This document shows positions 35,243 to 45,466 of a stretch of DNA of 64,000 nt, in pieces. The notes beneath the pieces were generated by a model. That model ran no database searches and was not told the DNA's origin. It saw nothing but the letters and a program-made list of their open reading frames with translations. Where the stretch lies: the NCBI GenBank assembly GCA_950295325.1, contig OX485803.1, positions 58,853,554 through 58,917,553 of the forward strand, read 5' to 3'. A program made the position numbers and the translations under genes. Positions within the stretch are counted from its first letter, which is position 1. The number at the start of each line of letters is the position of its first letter. The stretch is from Polytrichum commune. Taxonomy: Eukaryota > Streptophyta > Polytrichopsida > Polytrichales > Polytrichaceae.

Positions 35243-36951
35243 CCTGATGATTCTTGTCACTTCAAGACCACAAAATTGGCGCCAATTTGCAGATGACACG
35301 GATGACCTTCAATTCGTGCATAGCAGAAATGGGTGCGAGCATCTGCAAGAGATAACAGGTCAGCTTCGGATATACTAATACAGGAAGAGAAATAATAGTA
35401 GCTCAAGTTTCTAAAACCTGCACTAGCTGACTAAAACCTCCGTGAAAGTGGTACTTTACCACCCTCTCTCTGTCCCTCTTGTTCTATGTACCACAGCGGC
35501 ATCCCCTGTCTCTGCCATTGCTATACCCAAAATGGGGCACGGAAAATGACAAACCCATTATACATACACACATAAAAGCCAGGAATGGGAGATTATTGCG
35601 AAATCCCACAAGGATGATATTAGGTTCAATGTTGAGTTACTGTCAGCTCAGTAACTCAAATCTAAAATCACCTTTGGAATGTGGATAGTAATGGGTCAGT
35701 AAAGAAATGGCGAGAGGGAACTGATCACTTCCACTAATAATAATGCGGAGGAATCCAACGAGAATACCAAGTCTGAAGGTAAACCCATATCCGACATACA
35801 AACGACTGCCGCGACTGGAAAACATCGATGCTTAACAAGAAAGACGGCACATGAGGAAGCACATAGCTGAATCCAAGCAACACATGTGTAGACTATACTT
35901 TCAAAATCGCCATTCACCATTGCCGCACTTGCACAAACAGGTTCCTTAAACCCTCCACATGTTTCAACTCCCGTCTCTGCAACTGCACCACCTACCTGAC
36001 TTACTGATCGAGAAATTGAAATGAGCAATCGCAACAGCCCTGCAATCTGTAAGCAAATCTCACCTCCTGCTGCTGCTGCCGCCGCCGCAGCCTGATTTCA
36101 TCTTGATACTACTTCACATGGCTGGCCACCTCATTCGTAAGTGTTAAGAATAATTACACATGATGCCTGAGACGGATGAGCAATTACTTAAGAAGAATGT
36201 CGTCGGACCTTGGTGGGGCTGATGACGATGCCGCCATCCATGTGCAAAAATTGGATCACATGTGGCGGCTCGTCTCCGAACTAAAAGGTAATGAGTAGAG
36301 TGTAGTAGCCTACCTTGGTCTTGTTAATAGATGCATTTTTTTTTGTGACCTATACATACTGTGCTGACAGCCAAAGAACAGGTTGATGTGTTGACTGGAT
36401 ACATTAATGGGCTCACATGCCCCAATCGCACCAACTTTCCATCAACTTCCGAATGTGAAATAGTTGGGGATGACACCACGGCCAGATGCCAACTTGTTCA
36501 CACCAACATCTCGGCTTGCTCAACATTTTTGCTGTGATGTACAACTGCTTGTTTGGCTGCCCTACCTCCCCATTTGCTAAAAATAGCCATGGGCAGCAAA
36601 GTTGGGCCATGTAGATAGACCACAAGTTTTGGGTAGTGGGTGTCACGATTCCGACGTACATCCAAACATGGACGTCATAGTGCAAGTTATGACCATCTCC
36701 AACACCGTCATATAGGTTGGCCGATGATGGCCCATCATGCAAGTCACCGTGGGAGACTAATTCACCTACAAAAAATGCACTTTCAATTTGGTGTGATTAG
36801 GGCAACAAGGGTTCATCACACCGGCCAATTTTGGCACCATTTGTCGGCATCTCATGATGTAATAATGTGAAAAGTGGTGGGTCAACATCTATTTCTCAAC
36901 ATAATCCCCATCAATTTCACAGCTAACACCTAATGGCAACTTTGGTGTGAT
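35243..36951. other. Upstream region of panB; no further gene recognised
   Basis: Should hold the panB promoter and 5' UTR on the minus strand. A GCTGCTGCTGCCGCCGCCGC-like triplet tract is near 36067-36090. No coding motif is supported. Confidence 0.4.
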
Positions 36952-37356
36952 TGGGATATGAGTCTCCATCTAGGCCGCTCGCCCATTAGATTCTAGTGGG
37001 AATAAGGACAAACTCACTCAAATGTAAATGGAATTTGGTGGGGTAGGGTTCATATGTGCTAACTAGGTACTCTCATCTTCTCACATTTTGGGCCCACTTA
37101 TTAACCTCCTCCTCGAGGTTACCAAGGATGGAGTTCTAGGCCATTGGTCTTCAAAACCTTTGGTGACCGGCACCTATATGTGAAAGATTCTTTAGTGGAT
37201 GCATGAAAGTCTAGCGGCCCATATCCACAACCCTCCACATTCTAATAGGCCACCAAAATGTGGTTGGTCACAAATTGTGCTTATCTACACGAGAATACCA
37301 CCACCACATTATTATCTAGAATCTAGTAGGCGAGTGGCCTACATGATAACTCACTC
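36952..37356 (-). mobile_element. MITE family B, first of three abutting copies, inverted
   Basis: Reads as the reverse complement of family B and ends CCTACATGATAACTCACTC directly before TTA (37357-37359), which also borders the next copy. The left end is eroded (GGGATATGAGTCTCC). Confidence 0.75.
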
Positions 37357-37626
37357 TTAAGGTGAGTTTCCATGCATGTCGCTTGCCCACTAGATTCTAG
37401 ATAATAATGGGTCGGTCCAACCACATTTTGGCGGAATGCTAGAATGTGGAGGGCTATGGACACGGGCCTCGAGACTTGCATGCGTCCACTAAAGAATCTT
37501 TAACTTGTAGGTGTTGATCAAGATTGGTTGGAGACTCAAGAGAACCAATGATGGTCTAGAACTCCATCCTTGATAACCAGGAGGAGGAGGTTAGTAGGTG
37601 GGCCCGGATTTGAGAAGATGGGAGTA

Positions 37627-38099
37627 CACTCTAAACTCCGTAGTATCACACCTATGGCAACCAAAGTGCACATAATATTACGGAGTTTTGTAGTATTAAC
37701 ATGGATGCATGATGCTATAGAATTAGTGTAGCGCATGACATTATGGAATAACACAAAGGAGATGTGAGGATAATTTGAATTCGTTCTCCCATCACCTACG
37801 CTAGTGTGGTCCACTCCATGGCCTTCCCGGGCGATGTGGCGGACGCATCCACCAACATTCAACAAGTGGCAGAAGAAGAAGAAGAAGAAGAAGACACTCC
37901 ACATGTTGACACATGGTGAACTGTGAGGGTGTGGGTTGACTTCTCAGATAGTTTGCATTAATGACAAATTTTGTGATATAAGGGAGAGAAATGTGACAAT
38001 AAGGAGTGAGATTTGAACTATGAAAATCCGATCCCTAGAGTTTCAAGATATTAGAGAATGTGTGACATTATGGAGGTTGATACTACGGAGTTTAGGGTG
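37627..38099 (+). mobile_element. MITE family C, copy 2, nested in family B
   Basis: Inverted ends CACTCTAAACTCCGTAGTAT and ATACTACGGAGTTTAGGGTG are flanked by TA (37625-37626, 38100-38101). It contains a (GAA)n tract at about 37871-37893. It matches copy 1 at 5717-6105. Confidence 0.88.
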
Positions 38100-38105
38100 T
38101 AGCTA

Positions 38106-38427
38106 CACTAAATATGATATTTAGTGTCATATGGTATTTTATGTCACTATAGTAAATTTTTGGATGACACTTTTATGAATAAGTTTACAAATATTGTCAT
38201 GAATGAATAATGGAGGAGTTCATCCCATTGGCCAAAACTCTACCTTCTATTCTCAACAACTTGTGATGAAATATTATCATGGATGATTGAAATTTGGATG
38301 AAAATCACTTGGTAAGTGCCAGTAATGGCAACATTGTAAATCTATAATCCCTTAAAAATGTACAAGGAATGACAAATAATGTTGGGTTAACATTTAATAT
38401 CTGTGACACTAAATATCATATTTAGTG
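38106..38427 (-). mobile_element. MITE family A, copy 4, nested in family B
   Basis: Perfect termini CACTAAATAT and ATATTTAGTG are flanked by TA (38104-38105, 38428-38429). It is inverted relative to the other copies. Each terminus is itself a palindrome (CACTAAATAT-G-ATATTTAGTG), so either end alone could fold. At 322 bp it is the cleanest copy of the family. Confidence 0.9.
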
Positions 38428-38541
38428 TAGTTGGCACATACGAACCTTACCTCACTAGATTCCCTCTACATTTGGGTGAGGTTGTCCTTATTTAAACTAA
38501 AAAATAGTAGGATGAGCAGTCTACATGGAAACTCGCCCTTA

Positions 38542-38940
38542 GGGTGAGTTTCCATGTAGATTGCTCGCCCACTAGATTCAAGAAATAATGGGTCGGAGGT
38601 GTTCACATGTAGTTAAGCACAAGCCACCATCCAACCACATCTTGGCCGTTTGCTAGAATGTGGAGGGCCATGGACACGAGCCACTAGACTTCCATGTGTC
38701 CACTAAAGAATCTTTAACCTACAAGTGTTGGTCACCAAAGGATTGAAGACCGTATTTCGAAGGAGGAGGAGGTTTTAACCTAGAGGAGGAGGTTTGTAGG
38801 TGGTTTGGGATATGAGAAGATGAGAGTGGCTAGTTGGCACATACGAACCCTACTCCACTAGATTCCTTGTACATTTGGGTGGATTTGTCCTTATCCACAC
38901 TAGAATCTCGTGGGCAAGCAACCTACATGGAAACTCACCT
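38542..38940 (+). mobile_element. MITE family B, third copy, intact
   Basis: A 399-bp element with ends GGGTGAGTTTCCATGTAG and CTACATGGAAACTCACC, TTA on both sides (38539-38541, 38941-38943). TTA target plus GGG ends fits PIF/Harbinger (Tourist) MITEs. It is the reference copy for the family here. Confidence 0.88.
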
Positions 38941-39011
38941 TTAGAACATTGATCAATTCTAAGATAGATGGGTCTTACCACCACATATTTGAACATGTGT
39001 ATTGAAACGAA

Positions 39012-39406
39012 GGGCTAGTTTAGACTATGATGAAGAGGTCCACCAATTGGTGAAGAATTTCAGCCCAAGATAAGGTTATTTGAGGCAATAGTTGGTATGG
39101 TAGACAAGATGAAAAAAAATTAAAAACTAAAAAATACCTGAAGTTGGATGTCTATGAAGGCCAAGTTTCTTGTATGAGGGTTTAAGGTTGCCCAAGAAAC
39201 TTGACCTCCAAAGAACTCCCTTAAAAATGATTGCCGTGTTGGCAATCATGTCTTATTTTCATCCATGCTTGAAGTTCTCTGCCAGAGAAGCCTTGGCCAT
39301 AGTGTAAACCCCACCCGATGAAGAACCCATTCCGTAGCCAATCATATTGCTCATTATCCCAAAATTCTTGACTGGTGCACTACTTCACTATAGTCTAAAC
39401 CAACCC
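39012..39406 (+). mobile_element. MITE family N, copy 1 (Harbinger-like)
   Basis: Ends GGGCTAGTTTAGACTATGA and TATAGTCTAAACCAACCC, followed by TAA. It matches copy 2 at 47749-48148 through most of its 395 bp (GGCCAAGTTTCTTGT, GAGAAGCCTTGGCCATA, GATGAAGAACCCATT). Confidence 0.8.
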
Positions 39407-39928
39407 TAAGGATTCAAGAGTGTGATTTTAAAACTATAGATTCAAGCGTGTGAATTGAAAACAAAGGGGTCTTTCCACCAAGTATCAGATGCAACAAGAA
39501 GCATTGTGCTCCACAATACTACCTTGTAATACGACTATACTATTTCTGGTGAGTATCACTTCTGTTTATTTCTAAAATAGAAAAATATTTTCCAATATTG
39601 CCTTGCTACTCAGATTGGGTTTCTTACATAATATTCTATATCTTTACATATTGGGTTTTTGTGTGTGTAAAGGCCTATAGCCTCAGATATTCATGAAAAT
39701 AATAATAATAATAATAATTTCCATAATCATTTGTATGTTTATTATTGATGGATTTTTAATTCATGTGACATTGATATAATGCTATTTAAATGAATTAAAA
39801 TTAAATTTAGACAAGGAAACATGACGGCAACAATTGGAAATCAGGTGTATTGATCTTACATACTTTAACTTGCTATCGAAAAGATGTGTATAATATTCGT
39901 CGTCATGTTCACGCATTTGTTGAAGTAG
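39407..39928. other. Intergenic stretch with (AAT)n tract
   Basis: No recognised gene. A trinucleotide AAT tract is at about 39698-39718. Confidence 0.4.
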
Positions 39929-39930
39929 TA

Positions 39931-40160
39931 CACTAAATATGATATCTAGTGTCACCAATTCTAATTGTCTTGCTCAATACTAATTGTAAACCGTAGTGTA
40001 GTGTCACCAACACCAAATGTTAACCCAAAAATTATTTGTCATTCCTTGTAAATTTTATTTGAGGATTATAAATTTACAGTGTTGCAGTTACTATCACTTA
40101 CCAAGTGATTCTTCATCCAAATTTCAATCGTCCGTGACAAAAATGTCATCACGAGTTGCT
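39931..40160 (+). mobile_element. MITE family A, copy 5, right part missing
   Basis: Left end CACTAAATATGATATCTAGT after TA (39929-39930). The family match stops near CATCACGAGTTGCTG; the rest of the element is absent. Confidence 0.75.
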
Positions 40161-40363
40161 GTAGATTATGAGCTGTGCACTCAACACATCACCGCTGTTG
40201 CAGAGAAAATTTTAGTGCAATGATCAAAGTCGCGTTTTAGTTGATGAGTGAATTTCTTGGAAAACCTTGCAGACAATGCATCACAGGGTATACTGCTCAC
40301 ATAGATCTGTTTTTGGGGAAGACTGTGCCTAATATTTTCCAATGACACAACATGTCATGAATG

Positions 40364-40594
40364 TCACATATTATGACAGATTTTCATTCCATGCACAACA
40401 ATGGGAGCTTGGCAGCAGCCATTGCCACAGATTCCACTATTACGCCTCACAGATGCTTGACTGAGTGACTGAAATCTAGCCTTCTGAATTCTGCTGCAAA
40501 AGGACAGTAAGTTAGACGCCACTCGATCTGCACCACTTTCTGAAACAAGATCGCCCTTAGCATCAACATGTGTTGATGAGGTCTTCGGTTCCAT
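40364..40594 (-). CDS. Small ATG-initiated open frame, doubtful
   Basis: A 76-codon frame from ATG 40592-40594 to a stop at 40364. The composition is even (MEPKTSSTHVDAKGDLVSES, later FCSRIQKARFQSLSQASV) and the area is free of the local repeat families. There is an internal CTTTTGCAG that could be a splice acceptor, so it may be part of an exon. No domain is recognised. It could be a gene relic or chance. Confidence 0.2.
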   Translation of the reverse strand: MEPKTSSTHVDAKGDLVSESGADRVASNLLSFCSRIQKARFQSLSQASVRRNSGICGNGCCQAPIVVHGMKICHNM

Positions 40595-41915
40595 GATACC
40601 TCAAGTTTCTTCATGAATCCCTTTTTTTTGCAAGCCTGTAGTTCATCTGGATATACCCAAGAATAGGCTCAACACTTTACACCGAAGCGGAGGTGACTTT
40701 TCAAGCTTGCATTACACATGTCAAAGCACATCCACAGAGTAACAAGTATTATATCAATTAGCTGGAAGAAAAAAAATGTTTTGTCATGGACTTACTCTTC
40801 GTGCTCATCAACAAGAACACAGACTTTCAAAGTCCCTGTGAACTACAAAACCCTCCGACTTGCTGCTTCTTCTAGCTCGACTAATTGCCTATCTCATCAT
40901 CCTTCTATAACTTTGCCCTGAGATGTCCTCCTAAAACCCAAAATCCCACACATTACCCCAAGAAACAGTCAATTTGCACATTGGCTTCTACTGCGATTAT
41001 TGTACACTCTACCTAGAGGAAGAGAAAATTCATTATTTCAGTCTACGTAAGCAAAGGATTTCGCAACATGAGTTTGTTATCACATCATAACATTACTCAG
41101 CTACTATCGACCGTTCCATTCTAATAATGTCGGTACACTGTTTCACCCGAGTTTTTCAACTTGAATCCGTCGGTGCAATGTTCTGTTGTGGTGTAATATT
41201 TTTGATTTTGTCTAGCCCAAAAATGACTTAGGTGAGAAACACGATTGCAATTGAACTAAAACATCACAATTGGGAAGGTCTAAATAGGCCGTTGTCTTGA
41301 GATTTTAGAAAGTAAGGATTGGAAGGACTATAGCATGATAGGAAGGGATGTGGATGTTGAAATTTGCACATGTCAATTGGAGAATATATAGGCTAGTATC
41401 CTTCTGAAGCACTGTGTGTCGTGAGCTACTTCTTGAGTTTTACATTTGACACCATTTTTTGGCTTTTGTAGAAACCTCAATTTTCTTACAAGCAAATAGA
41501 TCTATTGATTGAAGCACTAGAGGGGTGATTCCTAAGCTACAAACAATTAACAGTCAAATTCCTACTGTGATATAAGAACTTTTTAAGACCTCTAGGATTG
41601 TTCTTAATCAGTTGAGAATCAGACTAAGTTCTGGCCCATGTGAATCACTTTATCAGTCAATTGTCTGGCGTCTGAAAACTGGAAATGCATCCATGAAGAT
41701 TGAATTTGATTGCCAATGTCTTATCTTGTATGAGCAATTTGCCTCACATATATTCTGATTATTTAGGCCATCTAACTATGCTCTCTTTAGAGGTGAATTG
41801 ATACTGAGATTCTTGAAGTGTTCAACTACTACAGGAGAAGAGTATCTTACCTATCTTTACAAGATTATTTGCATGGTAAAATGCAGACCAAAGTCTTACC
41901 TTTAGGGGTTTTGTG
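40595..41915. other. Intergenic stretch
   Basis: No gene or repeat family recognised. Confidence 0.4.
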
Positions 41916-41917
41916 TA

Positions 41918-42076
41918 ATTTGTGAGTTATGCATTGCTATAACATTTTACTGAGAACATCATTTTCACCCAAATTACAGAAGAATATGATATAAATCTCT
42001 TAGTTAAAAAACAATAATGTACGTGAAAAGTTATAGCAACACGTAACTTCAAATGGTAACCCACACTAATTAGACA
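41918..42076. mobile_element. MITE family H copy, diverged
   Basis: Left GTAATTTGTGAGTTATGCA and right GCAACACGTAACTTCAAAT with CCCACACTAATTAGAC. The right end is nearly identical to the family H copy at 53933-54112. A second family H end with GCAATGCGTTACTCTGC lies at 42370-42420. Confidence 0.55.
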
Positions 42077-42588
42077 GATTAGTGTAGTGTTCGAGATGAA
42101 TCGGCAACAAACATATAATGGATAAAGTTTTTTATGTTGGATGGATGAGAGGTACGCTCATATGGGATAATAGCCTCCATGCCACACACACCTCCCTGCA
42201 CAAGCTACACTAACTATCACAAATAGCGTGTGCTAGTATTCATAGCTATGCCATGCGATAACTATATAATGAACATGTCATATTTCACCATGTAAAATCA
42301 TTCATGTTCTTTAATGTCCGAACAACCTATTGAACTTTCATAAGTAAAAACTGAACTCTTGAGTAAGACGTTATTGCAATGCGTTACTCTGCATAATAAC
42401 ACACACTAATTGGGGTAACCGATGTACTCACCCCCACAAATCCGAGCCAAACGATGTGCAGGAAAACCCCTTCCATCTCCTCAATATCCCTCTCACAACG
42501 ATGATAACTACAACTACAGGGTGCCCAATCCCATGAGCCTGATGAGGCACTAACTTATCCTCACTGCTAAAAACTGACCGAGGAAGTA

Positions 42589-42966
42589 TACTAAATATGA
42601 TAATATTTAGTGTCACCAAATTCCAATTGTCTTGCTCAATACTAATTGTAAACTGCAGTATAAGTGTCACCAACATTGAAAGTCAACCCAACATTATTTG
42701 TCATTCCTTGTGAATTTTTTGGGGGGATTATAGATGTACAGTGCTGCAATTACTGTCACTTACCGAGTGATTTTTCATTCAAATTTAAATCATCCATGAA
42801 AATATTACATCACAAGTTGTTGACAAGAGAAGGAAGGGTTTTGGCCAATGGATGAACTCATCCATCATCCATAACAATATTTGTTCAATTATTCATAAGA
42901 AGTGTCATCCGAAAAGTCGCCGTAGTGACATAAATTACCATATGACACTAAATATCATATTTAGTG
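42589..42966 (+). mobile_element. MITE family A, copy 6
   Basis: A full-length 378-bp copy: left TACTAAATATGATAATATTT (first base changed), right CACTAAATATCATATTTAGT. All inner family blocks are in order, including AGAAGGAAGGGTTTTGGCCA and a single version of the segment that is repeated four times in copy 2. Confidence 0.85.
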
Positions 42967-44053
42967 TTGTAGTAAAACGATGACAAGGGAAATAAAACAA
43001 TGACAAGGGAATAAAATCAAACAAACACACTTATGTATAAGGTGAACACCATAAAGTATCATTGGCGTGAATTGAACATGGCCTAACCCTTCTCTATTAG
43101 AAAGCCAAAGATTCTCACCTCATCATATTTGGAGATGTTGAGATTTGATTTGAAGTTTGATGAAAATAATTGGCATACAATAATGAAGCAAACACAAATA
43201 TTACATACAAGACTCTAAAACCATAGTATCATGTTCATTCTTCGTACAAGCTCGGCCACTGTGATATTTTTCTGGATGAGAATACAAATACCTCCACTTA
43301 ACTTAATTGTGCCATAGTTCAATAGCAACAACCAAAAATATGTTCAAAATTATTAGATGGTCCTTTTATAGCCATCCTTAGAACACTTTCAAGATGTTTT
43401 GTACTAGAACAGTTTTTAAAACCTTTTCTTGATCACATTTTTTTATTGAAAAAATCTTTTCATAAATACCTGTACTAACACATTGACATCTTGTAATATC
43501 AACTAAAACCAACATGTTAGCACACTTCACTTGCAAAGCAAAATTTCATATTACCATGGCCCAAAGATCTTTGAATGTTTTTCATTACAATCCACCATTC
43601 CTTTGCAATTTGAAATAAAATAAAATAAAACTCCCTCTTACATGCATACGAATTCACTAGGGGTGGGAGAATCTTATCCCCAACCTCTTTTTGCACTTTA
43701 TAATATTTCAAAAAAAGTTCTACATCAATCACATTCCATAAAACCAAGGCCACTTTCCTTGAAGGTATATTAAATGAATTAAGAACTATGAAAACAAAAA
43801 TTATATTATTGTCTTAAAAGCGTGCCTCCAAGGCTTTGATGATTGATTCTAAAAAAAAATCTATGAAGATATTCACTTTGAGGGCCATAGTTTGGAATAA
43901 CATGATATACATAATATTCATGGAAGGTATCTTGATATGAGTCAATGTTGTTCACAACATACAATATACGAATAGACTAAATATGTATTTTAACAAGTGA
44001 TCTAATATTTTCATATCTATGAATTTATATTGAGAAATCTTAGACAAGATAAT
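42967..44053. other. AT-rich intergenic stretch
   Basis: No gene is recognised. A 17-bp direct duplication (AACGATGACAAGGGAA versus AACAATGACAAGGGAA) opens it at about 42977. Confidence 0.4.
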
Positions 44054-44061
44054 GAAATTAT

Positions 44062-44310
44062 CTCGGGGGGTTCACTCCCTCTTATATTTTGCATACACGT
44101 GCGTTCGGGACCTATTTATTGGGGGGTGGGGTTATTTACCTTGCAGAAAAGATTATAAGGTGATGGTATTTTACATGTAAACATGTTTCATTATTTTAAA
44201 ATCCCCTATTTTACATGTACATTTTTTACAAAATTTATCTAGAATGAATATATTGGACCCTATTTTTTATCGCACGTTGTTCTACGATTTTCGCCAGTCA
44301 ACCCCCCGAG
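44062..44310 (+). mobile_element. MITE family F, copy 1 (hAT-like, 8-bp target duplication)
   Basis: A 249-bp element from CTCGGGGGGTTCACTCCC to GTCAACCCCCCGAG, flanked by the perfect 8-bp repeat GAAATTAT at 44054-44061 and 44311-44318. An 8-bp duplication is the hAT superfamily mark. Confidence 0.85.
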
Positions 44311-44540
44311 GAAATTATGAAGCAAATCAACCAAAATAATAATAAATATCAATTTATTTAAAATTTCTAAATTTTTCCTAAAAAAGCTATCCCATCATAT
44401 ATTTCCTTGACACATCACGAAAATACACAATTAAAAATTCCAAAGAATCGTACAATATGGACATAGGTTGAAATATAGACAACGATTTAATCTTTTGATA
44501 TATTTATATTTTTTTGTGCATAATTTAATTATTGTTTCAA

Positions 44541-44729
44541 TTAAAATACATTTTTATTTCTCAACAATTTTAGATAAGCAGCCAAAATATTAATCATAGT
44601 ATCAATTTCAGTAGACAAAGACTTGCAATCTATAGACTTTGCAGCTTCTACAGCTACTAAATTGGTCTTATGAATAATGTAATGAACTGATGTGACAAAT
44701 GGGTTGACTATCTTAAGCATGATTGCCAC
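44541..44729 (-). pseudogene. hAT transposase-like relic
   Basis: The minus-strand frame reads GVAIMLKIVNPFVTSVHYII and continues HKTNLVAVEAAK, then STEIDTMINILAAYLKLLRN. The H-x3-H-x2-NL pattern and the following helix resemble the RNase H-fold core of hAT-type transposase-derived proteins (HCxAHxxNL block). A stop codon lies shortly upstream and no ATG fits. Only one block survives. It sits between two hAT-type MITEs. Assignment is by motif pattern only. Confidence 0.45.
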
Positions 44730-45167
44730 ACCTACTCTTTATCTTAACATTTTGGTTGTCCAGCAGATACACATTTTTACATGTCCAAAGTCCACTCTTG
44801 AATTGATTTCAACAAACAACCATAGATACTTAATGCATTTTGTATTACCAAGAATCCCAAGTGTGTGTGTGTGTGTGTGTTAACAAAAATATTAAAAATC
44901 ACTACATGTTATGTTATATTAACATTAGTAGATTCATCTATCATCAAACTATATTTTTTAATTATTTTTTCATATTCAAAATTGATGTTTAAAGGACTTT
45001 GGACATGCAAAATAATTTTAGTGCAAGTCTTCTCATCATAATATATTGATTCAGTACAACTTATTTTACTTATAATTAGAAGTTTAAATAAATAAAAATA
45101 TTTGTGTGAAAATATTATCTACATTTTAAAAAAATACATATTTAAATATGGTTAGAAGAGCTCCATT

Positions 45168-45458
45168 CTCGGGGGGTTGACTGGCGAAAATCGTAGAACA
45201 ACGTGCAATAAAAAATAGGGTCCAATATATTCATTGTAGATAAATTTTGTAAAAAATGTACATGTAAAATAGGGGATTTTAAAATAATGAAACATGTTTA
45301 CATGTAAAATACCATCACATATAATATTTTTAGGCTTTTTACATGTAAAATATCATCACCTTATAATCTTTTCTGCAAGGTAAATAACCCCCCCCCCCCA
45401 ATAAATAGGTCCCGAACGCATGTGTATGCAAAATATAAGAGGGAGTGAACCCCCCGAG
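45168..45458 (-). mobile_element. MITE family F, copy 2, inverted
   Basis: A 291-bp inverted copy of 44062-44310 with about 40 bp extra (an internal partial duplication around TTTACATGTAAAATA). Flanks GCTCCATT (45160-45167) and GCTTCATT (45459-45466) match at 7 of 8 positions, so it inserted independently of copy 1. Confidence 0.83.
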
Positions 45459-45466
45459 GCTTCATT

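Larger units (their letters stand above)
37360..38538 (+). mobile_element. MITE family B, second copy, carrying two nested MITEs
   Basis: The left half runs 37360-37624 and the right half 38430-38538, ending TGGAAACTCGCCC. Between them sit a family C element and a family A element, each with its own TA duplication. The pre-insertion sequence reads GGGAGTAGCTAGTTGGCAC, identical to the undisturbed copy at 15959-16475. Confidence 0.88.

Noticed and set aside
35243-35299. Start of panB at 35299
   Set aside because: The codon there is GTG; the first ATG in frame is at 35242.
38106-38427. CACTA-superfamily assignment from the CACTA terminal bases
   Set aside because: The target duplication is TA (2 bp) as shown by the empty site, not 3 bp, and family C with the same target starts CACTC.
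44062-45458. A single 1.4-kb foldback transposon
   Set aside because: Each arm has its own 8-bp target duplication, so these are two separate insertions.
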